A stretch of DNA of 64,000 nt. Source: Icerya purchasi (lineage: Eukaryota; Arthropoda; Insecta; Hemiptera; Monophlebidae). Below the pieces are notes generated by a model that worked only from the letters and a program-made list of their open reading frames with translations, was not told where the DNA came from and searched no databases. Location: the NCBI GenBank assembly GCA_039619475.1, contig CM077116.1, positions 278,829,258-278,893,257 of the forward strand. The letters are read 5' to 3'. Positions 25,616-40,600 of the stretch are shown piece after piece (the stretch's first letter is position 1; each line of letters begins with the position of its first letter). A program made the position numbers and the translations under genes.

Positions 25616-28600
25616 TCGTATATTCTCACTCGATTTCAAGTATGAGATTATCTCCTAATTCAGAGGAGAATTAGAGGATAGAATAGCCGCGCAATAGATA
25701 AGCACGTAAGCAGGAGCGCAACCTAGCTTCCGTGCTGCCGACAACGTGAGAAAGGTACTAATGGCGAGGCGAACCAAGACGACTGGCCTTTATTCACGTT
25801 GATGCGATTGTTCGCCGGCTGAATATTTCTATACGACGCTAGCACACTCGCACGACTACAATTGGAACTGCCTATAACCGCTTGTTATCGCGCTACAGAT
25901 GCAGCCCAAATGTGTGTATACTGCTGTGTACGAAACTAGCGCCGTATATTTTTGTCATCGCCCAGTATCGAACCCGAGACCTCCGGATCGGAAGTCAAGC
26001 GCTCTAGCCACTAGGCCAATCGCGACATATATATATATATATATATATATAGACATACATGGTGGCCAATCAAATATAATTTTTAAATTACGTAATTGGC
26101 ATTTTTCTGCTAACAAAACTCCTATTTTATCTCTTATCGCTGGTAGTCTCTTGTCTAGTTGTCTTTGTATATCTACACTTACCATAAACTCCCTTATTTC
26201 TCCTTCAATTTTTCCTCTTTCCTTCATCATATTAACTGCTTCTATTCTCCTATTCCTCCCAAACCAATTCTTCACCATGTTGTTAGACAGAATTTCTACA
26301 GAATCTTAGCTCTTTTTTTGTCCTCAACCATTTTTTGATCTTCACTGATAGCTCCAAGGGATCACCCAATGGTGTTGGTGCAGCTTTTTTCTGCCCTTCT
26401 CTAAATTATTTTGAGTCTTTTAAATTTCCCTCCTTTTGTTCATTCTTTTATACTGAGTCTTCTGCAATTCTGCGTGCTCTTCTTTTCATTAGATCATCAC
26501 CTGCCTCTCGCAATCTCCTTATCCTGTCGGATGTTCAAAGCGTGATGCAGGCTATCGCATCTCCTCTCCCTTCTCACTCAACCGATTACGTCATTCTTCT
26601 TATTCACTCCTTAATTCTAGAGCTATTCCTTTCCCATTAAATTCAAACGGATTTCTTTTCGATTCCTGGCCATGCTGGAATCGAGGGAAATGAGTTAGCT
26701 GACACATTCGCTCGATTACCTTCCTCTTTTGGTAGGTTTCTTCCTGTTTTCTCAGCTTCCAATATTGCTCTTCTCTCTGCAGCTGCTCATTCCAGACTAT
26801 GATTTAACTCCTTACACCCCCCAATATCAAATTTATTTGTAATCCCGATCATATAATGTTCAGTTATTCGTCGCTTTCAACTGAACAAGTTTTTTTTTTA
26901 TCCTTCCTTTTACAAATCGGTATTCCTACTCCATACTGTGCTTCATTCGCTCTCTCCCTTTCTTCTCCTTCTGTTATCTTAGCTCTTGATTGCTTTTTGT
27001 CGGCTATCTCTGATCGTGCAAGGATCTGAGCCTCTTTTGCCGGTCTGCTCCACTGTTCTTGAGCCAATGTCCATGTTAACGAACCCATAAAAAAAAAGAA
27101 GATGAAGGCATAAAGAATTACCATGAGAATGGAAAAAGTAGTATAAAGGAGTTAGAGCCCATAAAATTAGTATTCTGAAAAAAAAAAAATCAAGACGTGA
27201 TAATGGCTAAGGCTGGATAGGATACGTATAACGAACGAATATTTGTAAAGAAAGCATTATGGAAATATTTTCAGTTCTCTAATTGTAAATTTTTGTTTAT
27301 GCTTAGAAATTCAGAAGAAGAGAATCGCCTAAAATACCTAAAAGTAATAGCTAAATGAGTTCTGATTACACTTAATAAGAGCATAACTGAAGATCTAAAG
27401 GAAACTTATACGTAATGAGTGTGAGCGAGAAAGGACAGAAATTAAAAACCAATACTTAGGATAATAAAATCTAAAGAACGATAAATGCATGGAGAGGAAA
27501 TTCAATCAGAAGCGCTATTATATATAAAAAAAATATTTTGCAACCAAGAACAGAAATGTGAATTTAACAGCACGTAAATTACTTAACACATACACCATAG
27601 TAGGTTTAATGTAGTTCAATATGTAACAGCGAATTAACAAAATAGTTTTGAAATGTATGGCAAATGTAAAAAAGTAATGACACGCGTGATAACTTTAAAG
27701 AGAAAATCGTATTAAGTCATTATTTATAAACAAAAAAAAACAAGTGAAGGCAAATTTTACTATAATTTAGAAATTTTTGCAAGCAAAATTGTCCGTTTTA
27801 TTGAGCAATATTATTGAATTGACATTTATTTACTTGAGATATCCAGTAAGAGATTTTCTTTCTTAATACAACCGGAGCAATCTGAGTTACTTGTTGAAGG
27901 TCGAAAATGTTCCATTCCTCTGCGGAAAAATTGTATTTCAATTAAATCAGTCTAATATTGCATCATTTGTAATTTACAAGTTGCATATTTACATATCAGT
28001 TTAACGATCATGCGAAATAGTGAAACGGAAATGAATTTAATTATTGCGTGACAAAAACATTTAGCAGGAGAAAGAAAATTTCAAAAGCGATAAGAAACGC
28101 AAAAAAACGTTTTGCATGAAATATACTGCCGTATGAAATTTAAAAGGCGCATTGTTAATAAATATTAAGTATTTTATAAATAACAAAACATTTTTCACTA
28201 ATATTCGTACTATTAATAATTTCCATCATTTTGATTTATATATTAATAATTCACATAAATTAATTACCCCGTATATGAACATTAATAAAAATTACATACG
28301 TTATTAATTATACTCGTAATAAAAAATTTTGCATAACATATTAATGAAGTACATAAAAATATGGAGCATATTTTTTCTTTCTTCTTTTAAAAGTAGGTAA
28401 GAACATCGTAAAAAATCATCAATATTTATTTTAAATTTGTGATTTTTTTCAGATTTTTGTGTATTTATAATAACTATTTCAGTTCTCATGGGGGGGGGTA
28501 ACCTTCAACCCCCCTCCCCGTGGACACGGCCTTGGTGTAAATCAATGAAAGTAAAAAAATCATTAGATTGAAGAAATTTAAAAAAAAGGGGGAGGACCTC

Positions 28601-31600
28601 TTACCAGAAGGTACAATATAAGACGCAACATTTACACGAAGAAAAATATGGGGGAATAAATAGAACAAATTCGAAAAAAGGATGAAGAAAGAAAATTAAA
28701 ATGAAAAAAACGGAAAAACTTACACAAGGTGCCTGAAATAATAATGACCATTTTTAAAACAAATGTGTCACAATAACAAAAAAAGAAATACTTCAAAGCG
28801 GGTTACAGCGGAATCACGATCAATGAAACCTGGTTAAAATATTCAAATATTAAGCATAAATTATCTAGTTTTTCTTAAAATTTTTAAGGATATACACAAT
28901 CTTATTATACTATTATTTTATACTAGCATACCAAAAATTTATTTATTTATTTAACTGATGTAAATAGGTTTGTAAACAGTCTAATTTAAAATAAATCTGT
29001 TGCATTACATTCATTATAGACTGAACTTGTTACATTTTGATTTTATATTATTTAAACAGCTTCAAAAAAAAAAAAAAAAATGGAATAAGTAAAAATGTAT
29101 AACTTCTCATAAAAATGAGGCTTTTTAATTAAAAGAAAATTATAAAATAGTTTAATTCAACATACGATAATAATTTACCTTTCTTCTGAAAATGATAAAT
29201 AATTACTGCGTGTGCGGGCGTCACCGTTACAGTTATTGTTCGATTTTTTAATATAATATCCAAATTAACAACTCCCAAATAAGGCTTCCAACGGATCGTA
29301 CGATTAGTCTAAGAAAAGTACAGTGTATAAATATTTTTATTGTTCCAGAAAATACAGTTACCGTTAAATATTGTACTAATACTATCACTGTTTAGCGAGT
29401 ACAAAAATATTCAAATATAAGATTTTTTTAGCGCCGAATAAAAGATATGTCTTTATATGGTTTTAAAAGAAAATGAATATTATAAAGAAAAATTATTTAT
29501 TCAAGTTCACCGATGGCAATAAAATATTACGAAAACAATACATACTTTATATTTTTCGAAACCTTTCCTGTAACTGTCGAAATGGTCTTGAATTTCATCC
29601 GGTAACTGAAGAGAAATATCTTTAAACGGAGGCCAAAATTGCGATGATATCACATATGCTTTCGATATGAAACTCTAGATGTGTAAAAGAAGTTTTAATT
29701 TAGTTTTGAAACAGATTATATTTAATTTTATTGATTTTTTTAGAAGCTACATGAAACATCATTAAACGCAATAGCGGTACGCATTTAAATAGCGTCACAT
29801 GTTCATTAGTTGAGTTAACATCATGAAGGGATAAACCGATTTGTTTCTGTCGCTCATTACATACTCTGCAATCAATACTAAGAGTAGTTCAGTTATGCTG
29901 ACTAGATCATTCTGCAACGTATTATCGGTCTTCGTCCTTTTCCCTGTTAGTTTCTTAGACTGCAATTTGGATTTTTGCTGATATTGCTTCTAGCATGGTT
30001 GGATTCAATAACGATTAATGGTTCCCCTCAGATATACTTGTTGAACTCATTTCAAATGGACGTTAAAATGAACATCTTGAAGATTGAATCGATCATTTTT
30101 TGAGTTTTGTGTGCCGGTACAACTTCACAGTTTGTAAGTCAGAAAAATTTGAAGACTGAATTTGATTTATTTTTTTCTCTGTTCATCATAAAGAATAAAT
30201 TAAGTCATAAGAAAATATACCGCAAGAATCCTTTTTAGAATATTCTTAATTACCATATTATACAATGAAAAATGAATATGCTGACACAATAAAAATCAAT
30301 AATGTAAAGTTGTAAAAGAAATTCAACAATTTGTATTGTTGACCATCATCATTAAATATATAATATAATAAAATAATATAAAAAAATTTAAAGAAAGGCT
30401 TTTATTCGTATTTATTAATGCGATAAAAATAAGGGAAAATAATCTATTAAACTGGAATATTTTAAAAGAATGAGATACAAGCGTTAACCCACACTGATAT
30501 GATATTTTATATTTTAGACCAACGCTTTTATTTCATTCTTTTAAAATACCTTAATTTAGTGGACCTACAAAAGTTATTTTCCTTATTTTTATTGCATTTA
30601 AAAATAAAAGCATTTCTTTAAATTTTTTCGTATTATTTTATTTTACCATTTTTTTTTAGTTAATATGTAGTGGAAAAAAATTTTCCTCATTTTCGAAACA
30701 TTTATCACGATTTTCATATATTAAAGATTACATTTTTTCTTTATCCGAAAGTAAAAGAGAATGAAATTTTCCGTATAACAATTTGTTTTAAATAATGCGA
30801 TTGGTAAACTAATAACCAGAAATAATTTTTTTTTTGGATTTTGATTTTTATTTTCACTTTTTTCTCAGTCTTTTCCAACCTAAAACTCTACATATCTGCG
30901 ACAAAATAATCAAAAGTAACTTCTTCCTGAAATTTTATTTTGCAAACCTTCTATATAGGTCCAAAGAAATATCTAGGTATCGATTTTCATAAAAACTGGC
31001 TTTGTCGTTTTTCAGATCCCAGCGTTCCAAGATATGCAAGAATAAAAAATACAAACTCGAAGGTCAAGTTAAGTAAAAGACTTTAAAAAAAAATATATAT
31101 ATATTTATCTAGACAACTTTAAATTGTATTTCTTTATTAATAGTAGAATTTTTTCAACCCATAAACACAGAAGAACATCCATCTGGACCAAGAAGATTAT
31201 CATTATTCACTTAAATAAAAATAAAGAAAAATTTACCGCTAATATTGACAAAATAATAACATCATAAATCGAATGCAGAGTATATCCAAAATTTAATAAT
31301 AAAGCACTGAAACAGGTATTATTTTAAAAAAACAATTTTTAACTGTCAACTACGAACCAAATTACCAGTCTATATTAATTTTTGCACATTGATGAATTCT
31401 TTATCTCTTAATAAATTATATGTAATTTAAAAAATTATATACATTCTAAAAGAAAAAAGAAAAAGAAAAAAAATTAGGGTTTGTGAAAATTTTTAAAAAG
31501 ATAATATTAAAAACTGTAAAGTGCAGAAGTCATCGTCGGTAGTGAGTGGAACGCGCCTGTTCTAGGGCAGATGGACCATAAAACGTAAACCCGTTGATAT

Positions 31601-34600
31601 AAGCTGAAAACCTCAGAAGTCATTGGCAATATTAAATGAACGAACGCTTTGAAATATCCTACAGGCATATGAAAATGATAATAAATCCCATAAAAGAGAA
31701 TATATATCTACAGAAAATTTAGAATCCTAGTGCAAAAAATCATGAAGTTTTTAAGAGTAAATTTTATTCCATAATATTAAATTAAAATAAGAAAATTTTA
31801 ATAACAACGGATTAATGAATTTTACTTAAAATATGTCAATAAAAAGTAATAATTACTTAAATTAAGGGAGGAAATAGGTGTAGGACGGCGTTTTTGCAGT
31901 GATTTTCATGAATTTTTTAAACACATAAATAATTTATATAATTTATTAATATTGCGAGGTCACTTTATACATATATTTAAAAATATATTCTGAAATTTTC
32001 AAAAATTTTCCTCGAAAATTAACGGAGATATCAGCTGCCGCACATTGTAGGTCGCCATCCGACTTGTGTACATCTTGGAGGTCGCAATATTCATCCGAAA
32101 TCAATTGCACAAAGAATATACTTTTTTTATATGTGTCTCTTCTATGTGAACACCTCACTCCCCTCAAAAAAATTGAAAATTAGTAGTTTTTAGAGGGGTG
32201 TGAATATAAAGCATGATTGTTTACCATTTTTTCGTACTTTATTTACAATAAAAAAATACTTTAAATAAAGATATTGTTTAGGATTTCAAATAGAGCGTCG
32301 TATTTATATAAAGAAACGATATGCCGAATTTACTATTAATTGATTAAAAACTTTTTAAGCTAGAGTGTACACAAATTCGAAAAAAGTCGTTTCGAGAAAA
32401 ACGCGTATTACATGCCACACGCCCCGCCCTTTGTTAACGAACGACACTCACTTAATCGGTTATAACTTTTGAACGAATTGGAATTTTGTTTTAAAATTTT
32501 AAGAGTATATTTTTAAATAGTTTCGAAAAAATTGAATTTTTTGAAGCTTCTACACTTATTTCCCCCCTTAATAAACCTTTATTTTCAGGTATTACTTTCA
32601 TTATTTACTGAAATGTTATTAAAATTACTATGAAAAGAATCTAAGACTTAAATATACGGTTTAATAATTCGTAGAACAAAAGTTAAAATATTACATTATT
32701 CCCAATCTTGAATTCTGCATCATTCTCTATGTTCGAAGCTACTTTTAATGAGTCTTGAATATCCTTTAGAACTACTTCACATTTTAATAAATCAGCTTCA
32801 CCAAATCTAATAAGAAAGGTACATATTAAATTAATGTATTATTATCAAAAAGTTAATGATTATCGGAAGCTTGGATTGAATTAAACGTAATTATTGTACC
32901 AAAAATTATGTTTAAAGAAAATAAGCATTTTTCGTATTGGGAGGACAAATTAGTTCGGTCCGCTTTAAAAAATGGCGCTGGCTGTCATGGAAGTTTTATA
33001 GTGACAGCTGATCTCGATGGTTTTAGAAAGGTTAGACATCTGTCAATAATGTAGAGCTTTTATCATGTTCAGTTTCGTACGGAAACTTGTGTGTTACTGT
33101 GTTGAATATGTCAAATGTTGTGCTAGTTAAGCAGCATTTGCAGGAGAGGTTTCAATTTTCTTCTTTAATTAAAAGAAAAGTGCAGCTAACGCACATCGAA
33201 TGCTTGTGGAAGTTTATGGTGACAATGCTCTAACTGATAAATCATGTAGAGAATGGGTTCGACGTTTCAAGAATGGTGATTTCAGCGTTGAAGACAAGTC
33301 TCGCTCTGGACAGGCAAAACAATTTTAAGACAAAGAATTGGAGGCATTACTCGATTCAGATCTGAGTCGAACGCAAGAGAAACTTGCAGAAGTTTCAGTA
33401 CGATTACAATCCACGGGAATGATTCAAAAACAAGGCAATTGGGTGCCTCATGAACTGAAACCGAGAGACGTTGAAAGGCAATTTTTCACGTGTTAACAGC
33501 TAATTCAAAGGCAACAAAGAAAAGGTTTCTTACATCGGATTGTGACTGGGGATGAGAAATAGATATTCTACGACAACCCCAAGAAGGAAAAATACTGCGC
33601 TATGCCCGGTAAATCATTACCATCGACCTCAACATCAACACGAAAACCGAACATAAATGTTCAAAAGTCATGCTGTGTATCTGGTGGGACCAAAAGGGTG
33701 TAGTACACTACGAGCTGCTACAACCTGGCAATTCCATTACAGGCGATCGGTATAGGTTACAATTGATTCGTTTGAGTCATGCATTACGAAAATAACCGCC
33801 GGAATACTAGCAAAGACATGACAAAGTTATTCTTTTGCATGACAACGCTCGGCCTTATGTTGCAAGTCGTAAAAAAATATGTGGAAACGCTCAAGTGGGA
33901 TATTTTACCGCACCCGCCATATTCGCCGAACATTGCTCGTTCTGATTACTGGTTGTTCCGATAGATGCAGCACGATTTAGCAGGTAAGCAATTTACTTCT
34001 TTTGCAGAAATCGAAAATTGGCTCCTAACTTGGATCGCCTCAAAAGATGAGACATTTCTTCGAGATGGAATTCAAAAATTACCTGAGAAGTGGGGAAAAT
34101 AAATGCGTTTTTCACCAAAAAACGGACCAAACTAATAATTTGTACTCCTAATAGAAAAAATAAAAAACAAAAAATAACGTGCAACAAAAGGATTATTATT
34201 AAGACTGCTTAACATACATTCTAAAAAAAAACGTGGGTGATGTGAAAATATTTAAAACTAGAGATTTAAATGAATGGGTACACAATAAATTTTACCATTA
34301 ATATTTACGGTAATGTAAACTACTTCTGAAAAATTATTAATAAATGTATGTGGATGACAAAGTGTTAAAAAGGTTCAGTGAAATAACCGACGAAAAGAGT
34401 TATAGAAATTTAACATTACAGTGAAGTACCGATTATCCGAAATGGATGTTTTAACGTATTTTAATTATTTTTAATACATATTTAAGGTATTTAAGATGTT
34501 TAATATGTACGTACGTAATTACATATACGTACCATAGGCCTACGTGATACTACATTCGAGTTTTTATTTTTCATTACAACATATTACATTACTGTAGTTT

Positions 34601-37600
34601 ATTAAATTTCGTACTTTTCAATGTTTTTCTTTTATATGTTAAATATGTATAATGTTTCTATAAATACACGTAATGCTTCTATAACGATTATCGATTATCC
34701 GAAAAAATCGCTTTTCCGAAATTGTCAATCCCCGATTATTTCGGATAATCGGTACTTTACTGTATAGGAAAAAACGTGAAAGGAAAATATACTTACAACG
34801 AAAATAAAAAAAAAATGATTATATCAAACCATAATAAAAATTAACTTACAAAAAAAACGACTTTTTTGAAGAGCAAAACTGAAAGGTTTTAAAAGATGTA
34901 GAATCGCTAACATTAACAAGATTCAGACACTACTTTAAAAATAAAAAAATAAATTAAAATAAGGAAGACAGTTGTAAAGATCTTAAAGAAAATGAAGGTA
35001 AGAACGGCGACTTTTTTGTTGATAAAACAGTATAAAACAGGGTCGGGATAGTAGAAAGAGTAGAACATAAAAATTAGTTATTTAACATAACGGTGAATAT
35101 ATATTGTAGCTATTATGATGAAAATAATTTTTACTTATTTGATATGCCCACGTTCGATATTCACATTTACGATCAAAATGTAAATACATTAAAATTTAGT
35201 ACCGAGTAAAACTAGTTATGTAAGATCAAACGTACCTAATTTTAAGCAATTCTAATAAACGTAATTCCCGTTCTAAATTACAAGTGAACCGCGTCAGCAC
35301 TCTATCCGCTAATAGTTTACGATATTCATCGATAAACATTTGTTTACTTCCAAACATGTTCACAAAGACAGATATTAAATCAAATCTACACCGTTTACAA
35401 GATGCCAAATTTTCTAAATTAACAAATAATTATTCAATTACAAAATTTTCAGCGTTTTTTTCAAAACAAGCATCTATAAACATCGGTACGGTAATTTATC
35501 ATAAAACTAATTTTAAAACGAACCGATGTATAATTAATTAGAAGTCAACGATAATCGAAAAACACAATATGTCGGGTTTAGTCCACAGAATCTCACGCAT
35601 TCGTCGATGAAACTCAAAATATGGGCTTGGACGTTCTTTTTCCTACTTCGATGTATTTTCAACTCAACAAAATAGACGCATGTCACCATTCTTTTGCTAA
35701 TTAATAAAGGATTTAGAAATATAATCATTTTTAATTGGTTAAACTAATTTTTTTTTAATATTTTTCGGTTACTGTGACAATTTAAAATTTAAAATTTAAA
35801 ATCTATAACTTACAGTTTTTATAAGGAAAAAAATATTGTCTGTTTTTAAGCAAATATAATCAAATTATTTAAAACGTCAATAATTAAATAAATTTCATAA
35901 TTACATCTAATTGGCTCAAGAGAATAGTGATCCAACTGTAGAGCAGCTAGAGAGGTTCAATGTGCCCCCAGAATAGTTCTCAACGCGGAATGATTTACGG
36001 GATCAAAGGATTTCAAAAGTGATTTGCTGGCCGAGGAGTACACCCGGCACCCGCAGTTGATTCTCGATAAGATCAGCGATTTGTAGATGTTAAAAATGAA
36101 TTTATGGTGTTACATTTAGAAGTAGTCAGATACTTCAATATAAGGATAGATTTGATGCAACGAAGTTTCAGTAATATGAGGTTTCCAAGTAAACCTGGAA
36201 TCGAAGGATAATCCGAGGAATTAGAAAATGGCTTCCTGAGGAAGAGGTTAGGGGCAAATTAGGCGAGGAACGGTGCCCCTGCAAAAATCAACATATACAG
36301 ATTTACTCGCCGACATAGCTAGTCCGTTGTTTTCAAACCAACCTTATATTTTGTCAATAGTTTTCTGGAGTATTTTTTGAGTGATAGGAAGAAAGTTGGA
36401 CGATAAGTCGATGTTAAGATCATCGTTAAACAATCGGGCGATTACGGGCGGCCAGATTCAATCGGCAGCATTATTAACGTATATATTATGAATAAGGTTG
36501 CACTGAGATCAGAGCCTTGCGGCCGCCATTCTCAATTGGAATGGGTGCTGATAATGATGAACTGATCGTAATCCGGATCGTTCGGTTGCTTAAAAAGCTG
36601 GTGATATATTTGCTCATCTGGCCACTTATTCCGACAGCTTTGAAATAATAATCCATGCCGCCAAATGTGATCAAATGCTTTTTCTAAATCGAAAATGACA
36701 CCATATATATGTATATGTTGATAGCAGCGGAAGCTTGTTAATATTTGCCGTTGCAGGCTTCTTAAGTGATCGCCTGTTGATTTCGTTTTCCCCCTCCGGC
36801 TTGAATAGAAATGATATTGTTTTGATCAAGGACATAGAGGTGGCGCCTGTTTACTATTTTTTGCATTACTTTAAATAAGGTGTTTAAAAAAGAACTGAAT
36901 AATGGTATTAATAAATCAGAGAATTAATGAGTTCGAACCAGCGAAAATGTATTAAACTATAAAAAATTTATGCTAATAATAATCAGTAGTTTTGAATACA
37001 GTTGCCTTTAAATCCCCAGCGTTTGTGCGCTGCATATATGCGAGTATATATATATATAAACTCGGCCATTTTGGCCTCGCAAGGGGCTGTGCCCCTTGAT
37101 CCCTCTTGCTTTCATTTCTGTCTCTTTCTCTTCTATACTTTGTATAAAATGATCAAAATTTACAACGTAATTCTTACTGGCATCAACACACACAAAAAAT
37201 AACATAACCACAAAAATCCTATTCTAACATTTAACTTCCGTTATGTAAAATTAAGACATTTTTTCGTTACATTTTTCGTTACATATTTGATTACATAAAA
37301 TTGTGACATTTTTTAAATAACAATAACAAAAATCCTACAAAATATAACAAACGTTACATAAAACTGGGACATTTTTTTGGGACATTTAGCGTTACATAAA
37401 ATTGGGACATTTTTCTGGGACATTTTTTTGGAACATTTTTTCGAATGGGGGGTAGCCTAAGAATTACGTTGTAATTAATATATACATATATGCATACGCG
37501 CACATCATTTTCTTTCTAGACAGACTACGTATTTTAAATATAATAACCTTGTGTTCGTGGTTCAAGAATATTATCATCGTTACTGTTATTGGCCATCTGA

Positions 37601-40600
37601 TCTTCCTTTTCTGAAACACAACCGACTACTAATTCATCGTTAACATCAGATGATCCGTCATCTGTAATACTGGAAACAACACAGTGAACCGTATCTTCCC
37701 GTGATTTTAAATACATCCTACAAATAATTATGATACAAAACAATTATATATACGTTTCGTCTAATGTGATATTCGAATTCACCGCGAATAAACAATTAAA
37801 ATAAAATTTTTTCTTAAAAAAATAACTTTCTTTTTATCGCTTCATCACAATTTAAACAGTAATAAAAAAAAAAAATGTAATTGTAATTAATTTGGCGGTA
37901 CAACGTACTTTATTGGAGTTGTGATGCAATCTATTAAATAACCAGTACGATCTATGTGATCCAAAGCTCGAAAAGCAGCTATATATGCAGTTAATATATC
38001 TGTTGTACTCACGCCAGAATGCAGCAACTTAACTACTAGAGCTTCTTTCAGTTCTCTTACTAACAAATCGTACATTTTAGTCACTTCTAAACCTTTACAG
38101 AGGTCTTCTACAGCTGGAAAAGATTCCGGATATTCTAAAAATGTAAAATACGCATTTAATTTTGTAAATAAAATATATTTTACCGTAGAAAGTATAAATC
38201 AACAAAAAATTATTTCGAGGTTAAGCATAGTTTAAACATGATAGTCTGAAAAATTTGAAGCAAGTTAACGTCATAAAACAGCGAAAATGAAGCTGTTTTG
38301 AAAATACGCAGAAAATCAGAATAATATACCAGGCAAACGAACAAATTTAAATTTGAAAGATAAAAGGGCCTTAGCTAAAACACGTAAGAACTAGGGCATT
38401 TTTATTTTTTTCAAATGGCGAAGGGGAAGGAAGATTTGTTGGAGAAAGTTATAAAAATATAAAAATAATCAGACATTAAGTTCTCACAAAATTCTTTATT
38501 CTGAAATATTTGAATTTTAAAAATAAGCTTCCTCGCATCTAAATCATGTCAAAAACAACGTAATATTATATTAGAATTTAAATAAATATAATTAGCAATA
38601 TATTTATAAAATTACCTATTATGATACAAAATAGCTGCGATATCAAAGTGGTTGTAAAATTTTCGTATATAAACTGCACTAAATTAGTTTTAATTTCGTT
38701 ATACGTGGTATCTAAATTTTCTTCTTTTGTTTGATCGATACTTAAACTCTTCATAAAATTCAAATAGTTTATGATCGTACTTTCAAACCACTGTAACAAT
38801 ATAATATATACACGTATAGTCATAATTAACGAATAATGAGAAATAAAAAATTAATTATATATTTTTCTAAATTGTACTAATTTTTGTTGGATATTGAAAA
38901 AAGCGCAGTGCGTTTATTGCACCTACATTAAACATAAACACTTTGGTACGCCACATTTGATTCGAATATTAATAAAAATGTATCCCGGATAAGAGAATAA
39001 CACAAACACAAAGAAAAAAGTGTATTCTCCTTAATAAATGTAAACGTTCAGTGTACAGTTAATAAATGTACGTGTGTTATAAGCAAGCTTTCTGCATGCT
39101 TCATTGATGTTATAAGCTATCCTGCAGCTAGGCAAGTCTTTAGAAAAAAGACAGTCGAAGAGTGTTCCTTGAAATTTAAAAATATCAGTTTTCTATGTTA
39201 AGAACACTTGCTTCAGTCAGTGTCTGTTTTCCGCGTCAGTAATTTCGTTATAATCATAAAATGGACTAGAAGGAATGACCCTAAGATAAAAAAATTATAG
39301 GATGGAGCTAAAATAGAAGATATGGAAAACATTTGGAAAAAATTTAAAAAAAACATCATAGTAAAAATGTAGGTTAGCGACTGACTGGATTAATAAAAAA
39401 AAAATGAATGATACAAAAAATTTTAAAAATTCGAAACAAATGTGAGAACGAAAAAAAAAAAAAAAAGTGGATTTGGAAAAATATAAAGAAATAAAAATAT
39501 TTCAAGGAAAACACGACTCTTACGACGTGTCTAAGAAAATGAAAGAGATAAATAAAATCAGAAAACATCAAATACTTCGTTAGGAAATTTAAACATGGGA
39601 TAAAAAAAAAAAAAAATCAAAGATAAAAACAACATATAAAAAAATAAATAGTCCATACATTTTCAAAAATCAAGTTATTTGTGTGATCAAAGCCAAGAAA
39701 AATGAAAAGCCATTGAGACAAACCATGTGCTGAAGTGATTAAAAAAAAATTGGTCGTATGGAAAGAACTGAATATTCTAAAATTACTTTTCAATACAACT
39801 CATAGTTTACGATTTAAGGCCAAAGTTAATTTTTAATCCTTTTCTAAAAGAACATTATAAAGAAAATTATCGAATAATAAACTTTATGTATCATGTGCCT
39901 AAGGTATTCCTCAAAATAACTAAAATGCAAATATACAGAAAGTACTAATTTAAATTGGGAGATACTTAATATGGTTTTCAAAAAGTGATTCTGGTATATT
40001 TAAAATGATATTTTTCTAAAAATATTAACAAAAAGATGTAGAACAAGTACACGTTAAAACATTTGCACGCTTTATTGATTAGAAATCTTCGGCTGTGTTA
40101 AACATTAGAAACTAACGGAAGTTTCCAGTGGTGAAGTATACATAATCTTAATTTCTACGAACAGCAATTAACATATAACGTGTTATACGTGGGGCGTTCA
40201 ATAAGTAACGTGAAACGGCTTATTTCACGCCCGCTGCTGGGTGAAACTGCGTGAAATTTATGTGGGAGGCAAAGGAGGAAAATACGAACAGACCATTTTC
40301 CGCGTTCCCATCCAACCAGTAGAACTTCTGTACGCACGTGTGAAACATGTCGGTGAACGTTTCCAAGCCGGTGAGCTACGAGACACGTGCAGTCACCAAA
40401 TTTCTGACAGCTGAAGAAGTTGTAGGTGCAAAAATTAATCGCAGACTGTGCACAATATTACTTACGAACAACATTGCGACACGTAAGTGTGTCTTAGAGT
40501 CAAAGGAAGCGAGTAAATGTGAATAGTGAAAGGTCAACCAGGTCCGCCAAAAGCCAAAACTGAATAACGCTCTGCCGGAAGGTTCTCGCAACCATCTTCT

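Noticed and set aside
25955..26028. A functional tRNA-Gly gene on the minus strand
   Set aside because: The anticodon stem is mismatched and the tRNA-like part continues directly into a 340 bp body with a repeat tail, as in a SINE.
25899..26309. A 136-codon plus-strand ORF crossing the SINE and the (TA)n run
   Set aside because: Its first half reads through the antisense of the SINE tRNA-like head and a microsatellite (YIYIYIYI), so it is not a gene. Only the part after about 26080 belongs to the LINE.
26864..27124. An 86-codon minus-strand ORF beginning with a hydrophobic stretch
   Set aside because: It overlaps the likely C-terminal end of the plus-strand LINE fragment and has no splice or promoter context.
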